64,000 nt of DNA from a bacterium (lineage in GTDB: Bacteria > Planctomycetota > Planctomycetia > Kolteriales > Kolteriaceae). Under the pieces are notes generated by a model. That model did not search any database, was not told where the DNA came from, and saw only the letters and a program-made list of their open reading frames with translations. Of this stretch, positions 9,253 through 18,186 are shown one piece after another. Positions within the stretch are counted from its first letter, which is position 1. The number at the start of each line of letters is the position of its first letter. The DNA lies in assembly GCA_019753235.1 (NCBI GenBank), contig JAIELF010000001.1, forward strand, positions 57,543-121,542. The letters are read 5' to 3'. The position numbers and the translations under genes were made by a program.

Positions 9253-9720
9253 ATGTTCCGCGTTACCAAAGAACTCGCTTTCTGTTACGGCCACCGTCTC
9301 GTCAATTATGATGGCAAGTGCCGATTCTTGCACGGCCATAACGGCCGGGCCGTCATCACTGTCGAAGGAGAGAATCTCGACGATCGCGGCATGTTGACCG
9401 ATTTCGGCGACATCAAGCGAACGTTGGGCCGTTGGATCGACGAGAACCTCGACCACCGCATGGCACTGCACCAGGACGATCCTCTGGTGGATGTCCTGCG
9501 GGCGCACGGCCAGCCCGTGTTGGTCCTCCCCACGAACCCGACCGCCGAGAACCTTGCGAAGATTCTTTTCGAGGTCGGCGTCGACGCGGGATTTCGAGTC
9601 GTAGAAGTGCAGTTCTGGGAGACGGCCTCGTCGTGTGCCGTCTTCGGCACGTCGCTACCGGCCGAAGAACGCTGCGGGCATGCCAACGGACTCTACAAAA
9701 GGATCAGCGAAACGGTTTGA
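9253..9720 (+). CDS. queD: 6-carboxytetrahydropterin synthase / 6-pyruvoyl-tetrahydropterin synthase family
   Basis: A 155-residue protein with the T-fold pterin synthase hallmarks: the first zinc histidine in 'FCYGHRLVNY', the Cys-x3-His-Gly-His motif 'CRFLHGH' holding the catalytic Cys and two zinc ligands, 'LDHRMAL' for the catalytic His/Asp pair, and 'VEVQFWETASSCAVF' carrying the substrate-anchoring Glu. The Cys in CxxxHGH fits QueD, which makes 6-carboxytetrahydropterin from dihydroneopterin triphosphate on the way to queuosine, but a pterin role is possible. No other queuosine gene is in the window. A GAGGGCGGGG purine stretch directly precedes ATG 9253. Confidence 0.85.
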   Translation: MFRVTKELAFCYGHRLVNYDGKCRFLHGHNGRAVITVEGENLDDRGMLTDFGDIKRTLGRWIDENLDHRMALHQDDPLVDVLRAHGQPVLVLPTNPTAENLAKILFEVGVDAGFRVVEVQFWETASSCAVFGTSLPAEERCGHANGLYKRISETV

Positions 9721-9733
9721 CGTCCGATCGCGG

Positions 9734-9973
9734 CTACGCGGATTTCTCTTTGATGACATCGCGGTAGAGAACAAGGATCTCTGCCAGATCGGATGTGACC
9801 ATAACCGGGTCGTCTGCGAGATCAGCCAGCCAGGCCGCCTTCTTCTGATAAGCGCTCGCCAATAAGGGGAAGAGCTCTCGCAGCGAAAGAGAAACGCAAG
9901 GCTTGCTCATCCCGCTCGGCGAGGATTCCTCTGAAAGATCGGCTCCGACCAATCGAAACTCTGGCTCGGACAT
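9734..9973 (-). CDS. Small hypothetical protein (79 aa)
   Basis: A 79-residue predicted soluble protein, rich in Leu and acidic residues, with no membrane segment, signal peptide or cysteine pair; the second half is likely helical. I do not recognise the family. Support for it being real is an AAGGAGC ribosome binding site eight bases before the ATG, and a tight fit between the converging queD end (13 bp away) and the upstream S9 peptidase gene, whose stop is 87 bp upstream on the same strand. It could be the second gene of that peptidase's transcript. Confidence 0.6.
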   Translation of the reverse strand: MSEPEFRLVGADLSEESSPSGMSKPCVSLSLRELFPLLASAYQKKAAWLADLADDPVMVTSDLAEILVLYRDVIKEKSA

Positions 9974-10060
9974 CGACTGCTCCTTGGGGGTCGCTCACAA
10001 AGAACGGCCCTCCTCGGATATCGGCGACTCGCGAGTTCACCTTTTGCAGATCTCCACAAT

Positions 10061-12100
10061 TTATTTGATACCCGCCAAAGGCTCGGCAATTCCGGGGATT
10101 TGATCGACTCCTTCGGGCACGCTCACGGACGATCCTTTGAAGTCGTCGCCGATCGGTTCGAAGCGACCCCCGAGATGCCTCGCAAGGAAAGCCTCCGCAA
10201 TCGCAAAAAAGCTAAGCCGATTGGCAGGCTGCTGAAAACCGTGCCCTTCATCCGGGTAGAGGACATAGGTCACAGGGATTTTCTTCCCCTTCATGGCCGA
10301 GACGATTTGGTCCGACTCGGCTTGCTTCACTCGCGGATCGTTCTTTCCCTGCCCGATCAACAGAGGCTTTTTGATGTTGTCGACGTAGCTGAGGGGGGAT
10401 CGAGATTCGAGGAACTTTCGCCCCTCCTCGGTGGTGTGGTCGCCGACGCGATCCTTGAAAACACGAATTTGCGGCATCCAATACGCCGGCACCGACTTGA
10501 GCAGGGTAACGAGATTCGAGGGGCCGACAGTATCAACACCACACGCAAAGACGTCCGGCGTCATGGTCAAACCAGCCAGCGTTGCGTAACCGCCGTAGCT
10601 ACCCCCCATGATCGCCACCCGTTCCCGGTCGGCAATCTTTTGATCGATGGCCCACTGGACCGCGTCGAGCAAATCATCGTGCATCTTGGCTCCCCATTCG
10701 CGATTGCCCGCGTTGAGGAATTTCTTGCCGAGCCCCTGCGATCCACGAAAGTTGACGCTCAAAACTGCGTAGCCTCGATTGGCGAGCCACTGATGGACCG
10801 GGTTGAGGCCCCAATCATCTCGGGCCCACGGCCCGCCATGAACATAAAGGACCATCGGCAGCGGCTTGGCCGGCTTGTCCGAGACACCCGCCGGCAGCGT
10901 GAGGTAGCTCACTAAGTTCATGCCATCCCGCGCGGGGATAATCACCGGTTTCATCGGGACCAAAGAGACCTTTTCCAAATCGGAGCGGTTCGTGAATAGG
11001 AACGTCGCTTTCTTGGTGGGTCGATCGTAGAGGTAGTAGCGCGTTGGACCGTCGTCGACAAGCAGGCCGATCACCCAACGCTTGTCATCTTGGGATCGAC
11101 TCCCGATCTTGATCTCGCCGTTCCCCAGTTTGCTGAGGACGTCGAAATCCTCCTTAATCTTTGGATCAAGGAACGTCCAAGTCACGCGGTCGTAATTGGC
11201 CGCGGTGGCTTCGACGACCTTCGTTGTCGGATGGGCCAAGACATCGCTGATATCGGCCCGGTCGTCGGCCGCGATTAGCTTCTTCTCCTTCGTGTTGACA
11301 TCAAAAAGGATCAGCGCTGCCGTGTCGCGGCCTCGACTATCGAGCATGTACGCTTGCTTGCCGTCGGGAGTGAAATCGAGCGGTTGAGTCGTGAGCGTAT
11401 CTTCCATCGGAATCGACTCGAAATCGACCCACTCACCCTTATCATTTTTCTTCTGCACCTTGACCCCGCCATCGCGAAGGTCGAACTTGATGCCGAAACG
11501 AATGTTGTAATCGTCGTCCGCCATCAGGCCAGCAAAGCCGGTGTTTTGCTGAACCAACTCACGCTTTCCGGTCGTGACGTCGCAACGATAGATATCATGG
11601 AACATCGGATTGCGATCGTTGATGCCGATGAGAATTTCTGTCGGAAATTTGGGACTCCCTTTTTCGATCTTGGCGGCAACCCCTTTGATCGGCGTGAGAT
11701 TGATAGTCTTATCGTTGGTAAGATCGACGCTGAAGAGCTGAAAATTCTCGTCGCCACCTTCATCTTGCTGATAGATCAAGTGTTGGCTGGTGTAAGCCCA
11801 ATCGAATGTTCGAATTCCTCGTTTCCGATCGTTCGTGACGACCCTGGCCTTTTGCGGCGAGAGAGCTGGCGCGACCCAGATATTGAGAACCCCTTCGCTG
11901 GGGCTGATCCAGGCAAGCGTTTGACCATCGGGGCTCAAGCGAACGTTCGATCGATCCGGGTTGCCGAAGAGTATGTCGCGAGAGATGAGAGGCACAGCCT
12001 CATCAGCCGGTGCCGCGAAGGTTTTCGCCGCAAGGGGGACGATCAATCCGACGCCGACCACCCCCCATGCCATCAAGTAGCTTCGATTGAAACAAGGCAT
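10061..12100 (-). CDS. Secreted S9-family prolyl oligopeptidase-like serine peptidase
   Basis: A 679-residue protein with an N-terminal signal peptide (AWGVVGVGLIVPLAAKTFAA). A beta-propeller-like region (about residues 40-400, with 'VRLSPDGQTLAWISP') is followed by an alpha/beta-hydrolase domain. The triad is visible: nucleophile Ser in 'IMGGSYGGYATLAGL', Asp in 'GQGKNDPRV', His in 'YPDEGHGF'. The oxyanion region 'VLYVHGGPWARDDW' is also present. This is the S9C acylaminoacyl-peptidase-like group, which cleaves short peptides, here probably in the periplasm. ATG 12100 has a GAGGAT ribosome binding site. Confidence 0.92.
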   Translation of the reverse strand: MPCFNRSYLMAWGVVGVGLIVPLAAKTFAAPADEAVPLISRDILFGNPDRSNVRLSPDGQTLAWISPSEGVLNIWVAPALSPQKARVVTNDRKRGIRTFDWAYTSQHLIYQQDEGGDENFQLFSVDLTNDKTINLTPIKGVAAKIEKGSPKFPTEILIGINDRNPMFHDIYRCDVTTGKRELVQQNTGFAGLMADDDYNIRFGIKFDLRDGGVKVQKKNDKGEWVDFESIPMEDTLTTQPLDFTPDGKQAYMLDSRGRDTAALILFDVNTKEKKLIAADDRADISDVLAHPTTKVVEATAANYDRVTWTFLDPKIKEDFDVLSKLGNGEIKIGSRSQDDKRWVIGLLVDDGPTRYYLYDRPTKKATFLFTNRSDLEKVSLVPMKPVIIPARDGMNLVSYLTLPAGVSDKPAKPLPMVLYVHGGPWARDDWGLNPVHQWLANRGYAVLSVNFRGSQGLGKKFLNAGNREWGAKMHDDLLDAVQWAIDQKIADRERVAIMGGSYGGYATLAGLTMTPDVFACGVDTVGPSNLVTLLKSVPAYWMPQIRVFKDRVGDHTTEEGRKFLESRSPLSYVDNIKKPLLIGQGKNDPRVKQAESDQIVSAMKGKKIPVTYVLYPDEGHGFQQPANRLSFFAIAEAFLARHLGGRFEPIGDDFKGSSVSVPEGVDQIPGIAEPLAGIK

Positions 12101-12171
12101 CGACCAAGATCCTCCATCGGCCAGCAGTGACTTCCTACCGGAATAGATAGGTGCGCTGATGACCGATGGGT

Positions 12172-12191
12172 AGTCGAACGGACGTTCGACT
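12172..12191. repeat. Perfect 9-bp inverted repeat after the SGNH/RTX gene
   Basis: AGTCGAACG, two spacer bases, then CGTTCGACT. It starts about 15 bp beyond the stop of the minus-strand gene ending at 12206, and lies about 70 bp upstream of the S9 peptidase start. The position suits a transcript-end hairpin, but no U-run follows on the minus strand, so an intrinsic terminator is not established. Confidence 0.5.
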
Positions 12192-12205
12192 TTGTGGGAT
12201 TCCTG

Positions 12206-14989
12206 TCACGAAATCAGCGTCGTGATCTCGCTTAGGCTCAAATCGACGAGTACATCTTGAAGTTCGTAAAGGAACCAATCCTGGTCCGCTCCGCCGACCA
12301 AGGCATTCAACGTCGGCGGGGCGGCGGGTTGGCGATCGAGAACAACTTCCACGCCGGGCCGAAGATAGAATTCACCGTTGTCGCGCGGGCCGACGCCGGT
12401 CCCACTGAGGTTGGCTACACGATCGGCGTAGCTTCGATTCGAAGACCATTCCGAACGGATCGCGTTCCAAGCGGCCAGATCGGTCACACGGAGCGCGCCG
12501 GCAATGAGAAGATCATCACTGTCGCCGCCGTCGAGCGAATCCTTACCCCCTTGAAGATTCTTCGCCCCCACGACGCCGAGATCGCCTACCAAGATGTCTC
12601 GTCCCTCGTTGCCGACGAGCGTATCGCTTACCCCTTCGGCACCGTCTCCGCCGAGGAGAAGATCATCCCCCGTTCCCCCTTCGAGCGAATCGTCTCCGCC
12701 GCCGCTGTCGATGGTATCGTTTCCGGAATCACCAAAGAGCGAATCGGGCGAGCCCTCGGCCCCGTCGGCATCCCCCCTGATGAGATCATCCCCATCACCG
12801 CCACGAATCGTATCGGAGACGACTCGCTTGCCGACGCTGCCGTCGCCGACGATGACGTCGTTTCCTTCGCCTCCCAGAATCGAATCGCTGGCTCCTTCGC
12901 CACCGTCACCGTCGCCGAAAATCGTGTCGTTTCCCCGGCCTCCGTCGATCGAGTCCGCGCCCAGGTTCAATGCCGCCAGAGGGAATCCCAACGAGGCGGG
13001 TGATTCGCCGTAGATCGTGTCGGATCCATCGCCGCCGAGAATGCTGTCGGCCCCCGACCCTCCGGTGATGAGATCGTCATTTTGTCCGCCATCGAGAATG
13101 TCGGCCTGTTGACCACCTCGGAGTGTGTCGTTGCCCGCGGCGCCAGTCAGGGAGACGGCTGTTGCCGACAGTGCCGACGCATCGACGAGATCGTTACCCG
13201 TAGACGCATTGACAATGACCCGGCCGGTGATGCCGGCAAAGTCGATCGATCGGTTCGTGGTTAGTCCATTCTCTTTGGTGACAAGAGCGCGAATCGTGTT
13301 GGCATCGATCTGCTGAAACTGCACGGCATCGTCGCCGTTCCATCCGAACGCAAACAGACTGTTGAGCGAACCGTTGTTCGGGTCGGCCGAGGGGAAAAGG
13401 ATGAAGCCATCATTGACTTGGGCTTGGATCGCGACGTTAAACGTCGCGCCGCTCCCTCCCAGCGGTGCGCCTTGATCCGTTTGAAGGACCAGCGTGGCGT
13501 TGTAAACCCGCGGAGCGACACTACCGTTGAACCGCACGGTGAAGTTCTGAAATTGGCCGGCACTGATGACCGTTCCTGGGGTGAAGCCGACGAGTTCAAA
13601 GAGGCTTGCATCGGGACCGACGAAACTCGCGCCCGTGATCGTGAGGTTGGTGAGGTTTCCCAGATCTCCATCGGAAGTTTGATTGGCTAAGCCGAAGTTG
13701 CCAAGTTGGGATTGTCCGGGGCGGGCAACGTTAAAGCTAGGCGTCGACAACAGCGTGCCGGCTGGGCCGACCGCTTGCCCGGTGAGCGTGAGACCTTGGG
13801 ATCCTCCGTTGGAGGTGATGTTGACAACTTGATTGAATGAGCCCCTCGCGGTGGGAGCGAATCCGTAACTGGCGCTGGCGGTATCGCTTCCGAGAGTCGG
13901 GTCGCGGAAGAGAGGATTCACGGAGATCCCGCCACCCACGAACGGTCCGTTTGCCGATGCGAAGTTGACATCTTTGATTTTCGAGAAGTTGACGCCGACG
14001 TTGCTCACGGTCACCGTCTGTATCGGCGAACTGGTTCCCGCGCGTAGTTGTCCAAAAGCAAAGCTGTTGGCGCTAGCGGAGAGTTGGCCGGTCTGCAACG
14101 CTTGCCCCATCCACTGCGAATAGACGGTATCGACCATGGCCGAGTAGGCTGCATCGGTGAGGTGAATAGGATCGTTGCCATTGCTCCCCAGCGAGCTCTT
14201 TCGCACCGGTAGATCAGGCCAACTTCCGGGGGGCAGGCTGACATTGTTGGACAGATAGCCCTGATAGCCAAGCAAGGACTGATTGAGGCCGAACATGTTG
14301 ACGTGATGGATTCGGCTATTTCCGGCACCGATCGCGGCTTTACGAGTTTCCAGATCACGCAGGGCCGAGTTGAGGTCGACGTTTTGAAGGGCATCAAGGG
14401 CCCAGTTTCCCGAACGAACCAGTCCTAAATTGAACCGAACCTGATCGCCGCCGGAGGTGATGTTGAAATCCCACAGGTTGATGTAGTCGTAGCTGGGAAT
14501 CACGACTTGAATATCAGGGCGCAAACTGAGAATGTATTCCGCCACGGTTCTGACGTTGTTACCGACGGTGTCAAAGAGAGCTTGCACCTCGCCGGCCGGC
14601 TTGCCTCTATACCATCCCCCTGCCGCGAGACCCGCTAGAAAATCATTTCCGCCGGAACTGAGATAAACGAGGTCGACGTCCGGCCCGGCCGCATTGATGA
14701 TGGAACCGATCTGCGGGAGTTGCCCCGCATGGCCCGCGGCCGTCCCGCCGTAAAAGCCGCCGTTATAGACTTCCACTCCGGGCGCACGAGCATTCAGGAC
14801 TTGCTGAAACGCGTTGTTGTAACCAGGCAGATCGGTGATCGAGCCTGGCGCTCCGTCGGCTAAAAAACTCCCCCAGCTATCGCCAATCGTGACAATCTTC
14901 GTGGTGAGAACGACCCGTTCTTCCAATCGCTCGATCGAGATCGGTCGCGCTAATGGACGCCGCTGCCACGCGGGAGAGTAGGTTTGCAT
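12206..14989 (-). CDS. Secreted SGNH-hydrolase protein with RTX-type calcium-binding repeats
   Basis: A 927-residue protein. The N-terminus 'SIERLEERVVLT' is the signature seen on many planctomycetal extracellular proteins. An SGNH/GDSL hydrolase domain follows (about residues 30-300): 'IGDSWGSFL' with the nucleophile Ser, 'SSGGNDFLAG', and the DxxH block 'DPIHLTDAAY'. Next come two Ig-like/ASPM-type sheet domains ('FGQLRAGTSSPIQTVTVSN' and the following one), then a block of glycine/aspartate nonapeptide repeats. I chose ATG 14989 because it has a GGAG site and directly precedes the signature; ATGs at 15028/15031 are possible. I see no dockerin or sorting tail. Likely an esterase or lipase-type enzyme that folds outside the cell on calcium binding; the substrate is unknown. 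Confidence 0.85.
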   Translation of the reverse strand: MQTYSPAWQRRPLARPISIERLEERVVLTTKIVTIGDSWGSFLADGAPGSITDLPGYNNAFQQVLNARAPGVEVYNGGFYGGTAAGHAGQLPQIGSIINAAGPDVDLVYLSSGGNDFLAGLAAGGWYRGKPAGEVQALFDTVGNNVRTVAEYILSLRPDIQVVIPSYDYINLWDFNITSGGDQVRFNLGLVRSGNWALDALQNVDLNSALRDLETRKAAIGAGNSRIHHVNMFGLNQSLLGYQGYLSNNVSLPPGSWPDLPVRKSSLGSNGNDPIHLTDAAYSAMVDTVYSQWMGQALQTGQLSASANSFAFGQLRAGTSSPIQTVTVSNVGVNFSKIKDVNFASANGPFVGGGISVNPLFRDPTLGSDTASASYGFAPTARGSFNQVVNITSNGGSQGLTLTGQAVGPAGTLLSTPSFNVARPGQSQLGNFGLANQTSDGDLGNLTNLTITGASFVGPDASLFELVGFTPGTVISAGQFQNFTVRFNGSVAPRVYNATLVLQTDQGAPLGGSGATFNVAIQAQVNDGFILFPSADPNNGSLNSLFAFGWNGDDAVQFQQIDANTIRALVTKENGLTTNRSIDFAGITGRVIVNASTGNDLVDASALSATAVSLTGAAGNDTLRGGQQADILDGGQNDDLITGGSGADSILGGDGSDTIYGESPASLGFPLAALNLGADSIDGGRGNDTIFGDGDGGEGASDSILGGEGNDVIVGDGSVGKRVVSDTIRGGDGDDLIRGDADGAEGSPDSLFGDSGNDTIDSGGGDDSLEGGTGDDLLLGGDGAEGVSDTLVGNEGRDILVGDLGVVGAKNLQGGKDSLDGGDSDDLLIAGALRVTDLAAWNAIRSEWSSNRSYADRVANLSGTGVGPRDNGEFYLRPGVEVVLDRQPAAPPTLNALVGGADQDWFLYELQDVLVDLSLSEITTLIS
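12500..13140 (-). repeat. RTX-type nonapeptide repeat block inside the SGNH protein
   Basis: The protein reads repeated units of the type GGxGxDxhx: 'GGSGADSILGGDGSDTIYG', 'GGRGNDTIFGDGD', 'GGEGNDVIVGDG', 'GGDGDDLIRGDADG', 'GDSGNDTIDSGGGDDSLEGG', 'GGTGDDLLLGGDG'. Such repeats form calcium-binding parallel beta rolls in RTX proteins. Boundaries are approximate. The low complexity also creates long open frames on the opposite strand that are not genes. Confidence 0.8.
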
Positions 14990-15063
14990 AAATAAACTCC
15001 GAGATATGGGAAACTCGACCCGCCCCATCATAACGTTTCTGTCAGGATCCAGGCGAAGAGAAC

Positions 15064-15786
15064 ATGAAAATGACCTCGAATAAGAATCAAAATGAATCCG
15101 TGTCTTCGTCTCCTTTCTTGCCGTTTGTGGCCCCCTTCGGGGCATTCTTGATTCTGACTCAGCTTGAATCGCTGGAGCCTCTCCGGCCTTATTATCCGTG
15201 GGTGTATGTTGGCAAGATCTTGCTCGTAGGGGGGATGTGTCTAGCCTTTCGAAAGTCTTGGCCCGTCTTTTCGACCAGAGGCCTGGGTTGGGCGGTGCTG
15301 TTTGGAGTGGTCGGTGTCGGGTTATGGGTTCTTCTGGCGGGAATGGGCGTCGAGAAACGGATCGTCGAATCGATCCCGGCGATGAAGAGCCTCTTTCCCG
15401 ACCGCGTCGGCTTCAACCCGTTTCAAGAGATTGCCGACCCGATCGCGCGGTACGCGTTCCTCATCGCGAGGTTCATTGGGTTGGCTCTTATCGTGCCGAT
15501 CATCGAAGAGGTCTTCTGGCGAGGTTTTCTCCTTCGGTACTTGATCGACGATCGGCAATTCAATTCCGTGCCGGTGGGAACCTTCTCGTCGATGAGTTTT
15601 TTGCTCGTGACTCTTTTCTTCGGGCTTGTGCATCCGGAACTGGTAGCCGCTCTCTTTTGGGGCGCGGGGATCAATCTGCTTCTGTATCAGACGCGCAACC
15701 TCTGGGCGACGGTGATCGCGCATGGCATCACCAATCTTCTGCTCGGGATTTACGTCCTTCAATACGGAGCTTGGCAGCTTTGGTAG
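15064..15786 (+). CDS. CAAX prenyl protease-related intramembrane protein (CPBP family)
   Basis: A 240-residue polytopic membrane protein with the CPBP/Abi glutamic-protease motifs: EExxxR in 'IIEEVFWRGFLLRY', FxxxH in 'LFFGLVHPELVAALFWG', and the last histidine in 'NLWATVIAHGITNLLLGIY'. It fits the 'CAAX prenyl protease-related protein' subgroup. The activity on prenylated proteins is proven only for the eukaryotic enzymes, so the bacterial substrate is open. It is divergent from the SGNH/RTX gene (74 bp between starts) and its stop codon overlaps the start of the ABC ATPase gene. Confidence 0.88.
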   Translation: MKMTSNKNQNESVSSSPFLPFVAPFGAFLILTQLESLEPLRPYYPWVYVGKILLVGGMCLAFRKSWPVFSTRGLGWAVLFGVVGVGLWVLLAGMGVEKRIVESIPAMKSLFPDRVGFNPFQEIADPIARYAFLIARFIGLALIVPIIEEVFWRGFLLRYLIDDRQFNSVPVGTFSSMSFLLVTLFFGLVHPELVAALFWGAGINLLLYQTRNLWATVIAHGITNLLLGIYVLQYGAWQLW

Positions 15787-16589
15787 ATCCGAGCCGACTC
15801 GCCCTACATGCGAAGAATGTCTCCCTTCGTCGCGACGGACGATCCCTTCTTTCGGACGTCTGCTGGCAAGTAGAGCGTGGTCGTCGATCGGCGCTTCTGG
15901 GGCCCAATGGTTCGGGAAAGACCACGCTGCTTCGGATAGTGACTGGGTATCTCTACCCAACGTCCGGCCAGATCACGGTCTTAGGGGAGAGGATCGGCCA
16001 AACGAATCTTGATGATCTTCGAAGAAGGATCGGGATCGTCGACCCCACGAGCGTTTATCTCGATGGCCAACGAATGCCCGCTCTGGATGTCGTCCTCAGC
16101 GGGTTCTTCGGGCATCTGACAATCGACTTCGACGACCCCACGCCGGAGCAGCATGCCCGCGCGCGAGCGCTCCTGGCCCAGGTCGGTTTGGCCCATCGAG
16201 AAAGCCAACTCTTTGCGACGCTCTCCACCGGCGAGCAGCGGAGAGTTCTCGTCGCGCGTGCCTTGACGACAACCCCCGAATTGCTGGTCCTAGACGAGGC
16301 GACCGCAGGGCTCGATCTGTTGGCTCGAGAAGAATTCTTGGCCAGTGTCGAGAGGATGTTGACTCAGCAGCCTGGCGTAACGCTGCTGGTGGTGACGCAT
16401 CATTTAGAGGATCTTCCGTCCTCGGTCGACGACATTCTTCTGCTCGCCGAGGGTACCGTGCGAGCTCATGGCCGACCCGAAGAAACCCTCACCGATGGCA
16501 TCCTTTCGGGGGTCTTTGGTGTCGCTGTCCAGGCCGACCGGGCCAACGGTCGGTGGAGTTGGCGCATCGTCGATCAGTCTCGCCGATGA
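15780..16589 (+). CDS. ABC transporter ATP-binding protein
   Basis: A 269-residue single ABC ATPase: Walker A 'GPNGSGKTT', Q-loop region, signature 'LSTGEQRR' (a variant of LSGGQ), Walker B 'LLVLDEAT', and the switch His in 'LLVVTHH'. The frame is open far upstream, but that part is a shadow of the CAAX-protease gene. Homology begins near 15783, where the only nearby start codons are TTG 15780 and TTG 15771. TTG 15780 has a GGAG site at 15766-15769 and overlaps the preceding stop by seven bases, so coupling is likely. No permease is adjacent. It resembles stand-alone ModF-like ATPases, so a non-transport role is possible. Confidence 0.85.
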   Translation: MVDPSRLALHAKNVSLRRDGRSLLSDVCWQVERGRRSALLGPNGSGKTTLLRIVTGYLYPTSGQITVLGERIGQTNLDDLRRRIGIVDPTSVYLDGQRMPALDVVLSGFFGHLTIDFDDPTPEQHARARALLAQVGLAHRESQLFATLSTGEQRRVLVARALTTTPELLVLDEATAGLDLLAREEFLASVERMLTQQPGVTLLVVTHHLEDLPSSVDDILLLAEGTVRAHGRPEETLTDGILSGVFGVAVQADRANGRWSWRIVDQSRR

Positions 16590-16728
16590 CCTCCTTGCGT
16601 CAAGTTGATCCGGGAGCCGACCGATCGGGACTCGCTCTCTCACTCGCGTCTCCGTAACCTTTCCAGAGAAGGTTCGCCTCTTTGACCATGGTGGATGGCG
16701 ATCTGTTATCGTTGGGTCCCGAGCGGAA

Positions 16729-18039
16729 ATGCCGATGAATCCTGTACTCCCCGATCCGCTCCCGATCACACCGCTGGCCAAAGTGCCGCGCAAATCGGTC
16801 AAAGTTCCCGGATCGAAGAGCTTCACCAACCGAGCGTTTCCGATTGCCGCCCTCGCGCGCGGGCCCTCGAAATTGACCGGTGTGCTCGACAGCGAAGATA
16901 CTCATCTGATGCGAGAAGCTCTCATTCAGCTCGGCATCCCCGTCGAATACAACTCGGCGGAATGCACGGCCATCGTCGATGGGCGGGGCGGCCAAATCCC
17001 CGCCCGCGAGGCGAACCTATTCCTTGGGAATTCCGGCACCAGCATGCGATTTCTCACCGCGCTTGTTTCGCTGGGCAACGGAACATATCGCTTGGATGGA
17101 ATCGAGCGAATGAGGCAGCGACCGATGGATGATCTGCTTCAGGCGATGAAAGATCTCGGCGTCGACATCCGCTCGGAGAAAGACAACGGCTGTCCGCCGA
17201 TCATCATCAAAGGGGGAGGCCTTACCGGAGAAACAGCCCGGATTCGGGGCGACATAAGCAGCCAGTTTCTCAGTGGGCTCATGATTGTTGCCCCCTTGAC
17301 CGCGCGCGGTTTGACCATCGAGGTCGAAGGGGATCTTGTTTCGAAGCCTTACGTCGACATGACGCTCGCCACCATGACCGCCTTCGATGCGGAATTCGAG
17401 CGCGACGGATATCAGCGGTTTCGATTCTCGGGGCTATCCTCCGGCTTCGGTGGTTATGTCGGCGGCGAGTACGCGATCGAGCCGGACGCCTCGGCCGCGA
17501 GCTACTTCTTTGCCGCCGCCGCCATCACGGGGGGTCGCGTCACCGTGGAAGGACTCGGGACATATAGCCGACAGGGAGACTTGCAGTTCGTTTACGCGCT
17601 CGAGCGGATGGGCTGTTCCGTGGACATGAAGCCCGCCCAGACCACTCTCTTTGGGGGCAAGCTGGTCGGCGTCGACATCGACATGCAGGATATCAGTGAC
17701 ACCGTTCCGACACTGGCCGCGGTCGCCTGTTTCGCCGAGGGGCCCACCACCATCCGACACGTTGCCCATATCCGCCATAAAGAGACCGACCGCATCTCGG
17801 CCCTGGTTCAAGAGATCCGAAAGACTGGATGCCAAGTCGATGAGTTCGAGGACGGGCTCAAGATCCATCCCCCGATCCTCCAAGCAGCCATTTTTGACAC
17901 CTACAACGACCACCGAATGGCGATGAGTCTCGCCTTGCTTGGATTGCGGCAAACCGGTATCGCGATTCGCGACCCGGGATGTACGGCGAAGACGTATCCT
18001 GGCTATTTCGCCGATCTTGCCCGTCTTGCCGAAGCCTAG
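16729..18039 (+). CDS. aroA: 3-phosphoshikimate 1-carboxyvinyltransferase (EPSP synthase)
   Basis: A 436-residue EPSP synthase, joining shikimate-3-phosphate and phosphoenolpyruvate in aromatic amino-acid synthesis. Motifs: 'VPGSKSFTNRAFPIAALA' near residue 25 with the substrate Lys, 'LGNSGTSMRFLTAL' (PEP loop), 'RMRQRPMDDLL', 'DISSQFLSGLMI', 'EPDASAASYFFAAAAI', 'RHKETDRISAL' and 'YNDHRMAMSLALLG'. Length and motif order are normal. A second ATG at 16735 is an equally possible start. The 139-bp gap to the ABC ATPase gene contains a weak 6-bp inverted repeat (AACCTT/AAGGTT, 16656-16674). Confidence 0.95.
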   Translation: MPMNPVLPDPLPITPLAKVPRKSVKVPGSKSFTNRAFPIAALARGPSKLTGVLDSEDTHLMREALIQLGIPVEYNSAECTAIVDGRGGQIPAREANLFLGNSGTSMRFLTALVSLGNGTYRLDGIERMRQRPMDDLLQAMKDLGVDIRSEKDNGCPPIIIKGGGLTGETARIRGDISSQFLSGLMIVAPLTARGLTIEVEGDLVSKPYVDMTLATMTAFDAEFERDGYQRFRFSGLSSGFGGYVGGEYAIEPDASAASYFFAAAAITGGRVTVEGLGTYSRQGDLQFVYALERMGCSVDMKPAQTTLFGGKLVGVDIDMQDISDTVPTLAAVACFAEGPTTIRHVAHIRHKETDRISALVQEIRKTGCQVDEFEDGLKIHPPILQAAIFDTYNDHRMAMSLALLGLRQTGIAIRDPGCTAKTYPGYFADLARLAEA

Positions 18040-18186
18040 CAAACGGTCAGGTCAACAGACTGTTTTGAAGGAGAGTCGGCATTTCCAAAGGTCCCGAGCG
18101 AGAAACTCTGCCGATGAACGCTCCAGCCCGAGAGTAGGAGTATGTTCTCGGCTGCTCGCCGGTTGTGATTCCGTGGGGGTGGCCGA

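Noticed and set aside
11354..12130. 258-codon plus-strand frame
   Set aside because: Antisense to the S9 peptidase gene; the real gene has signal peptide and full catalytic triad.
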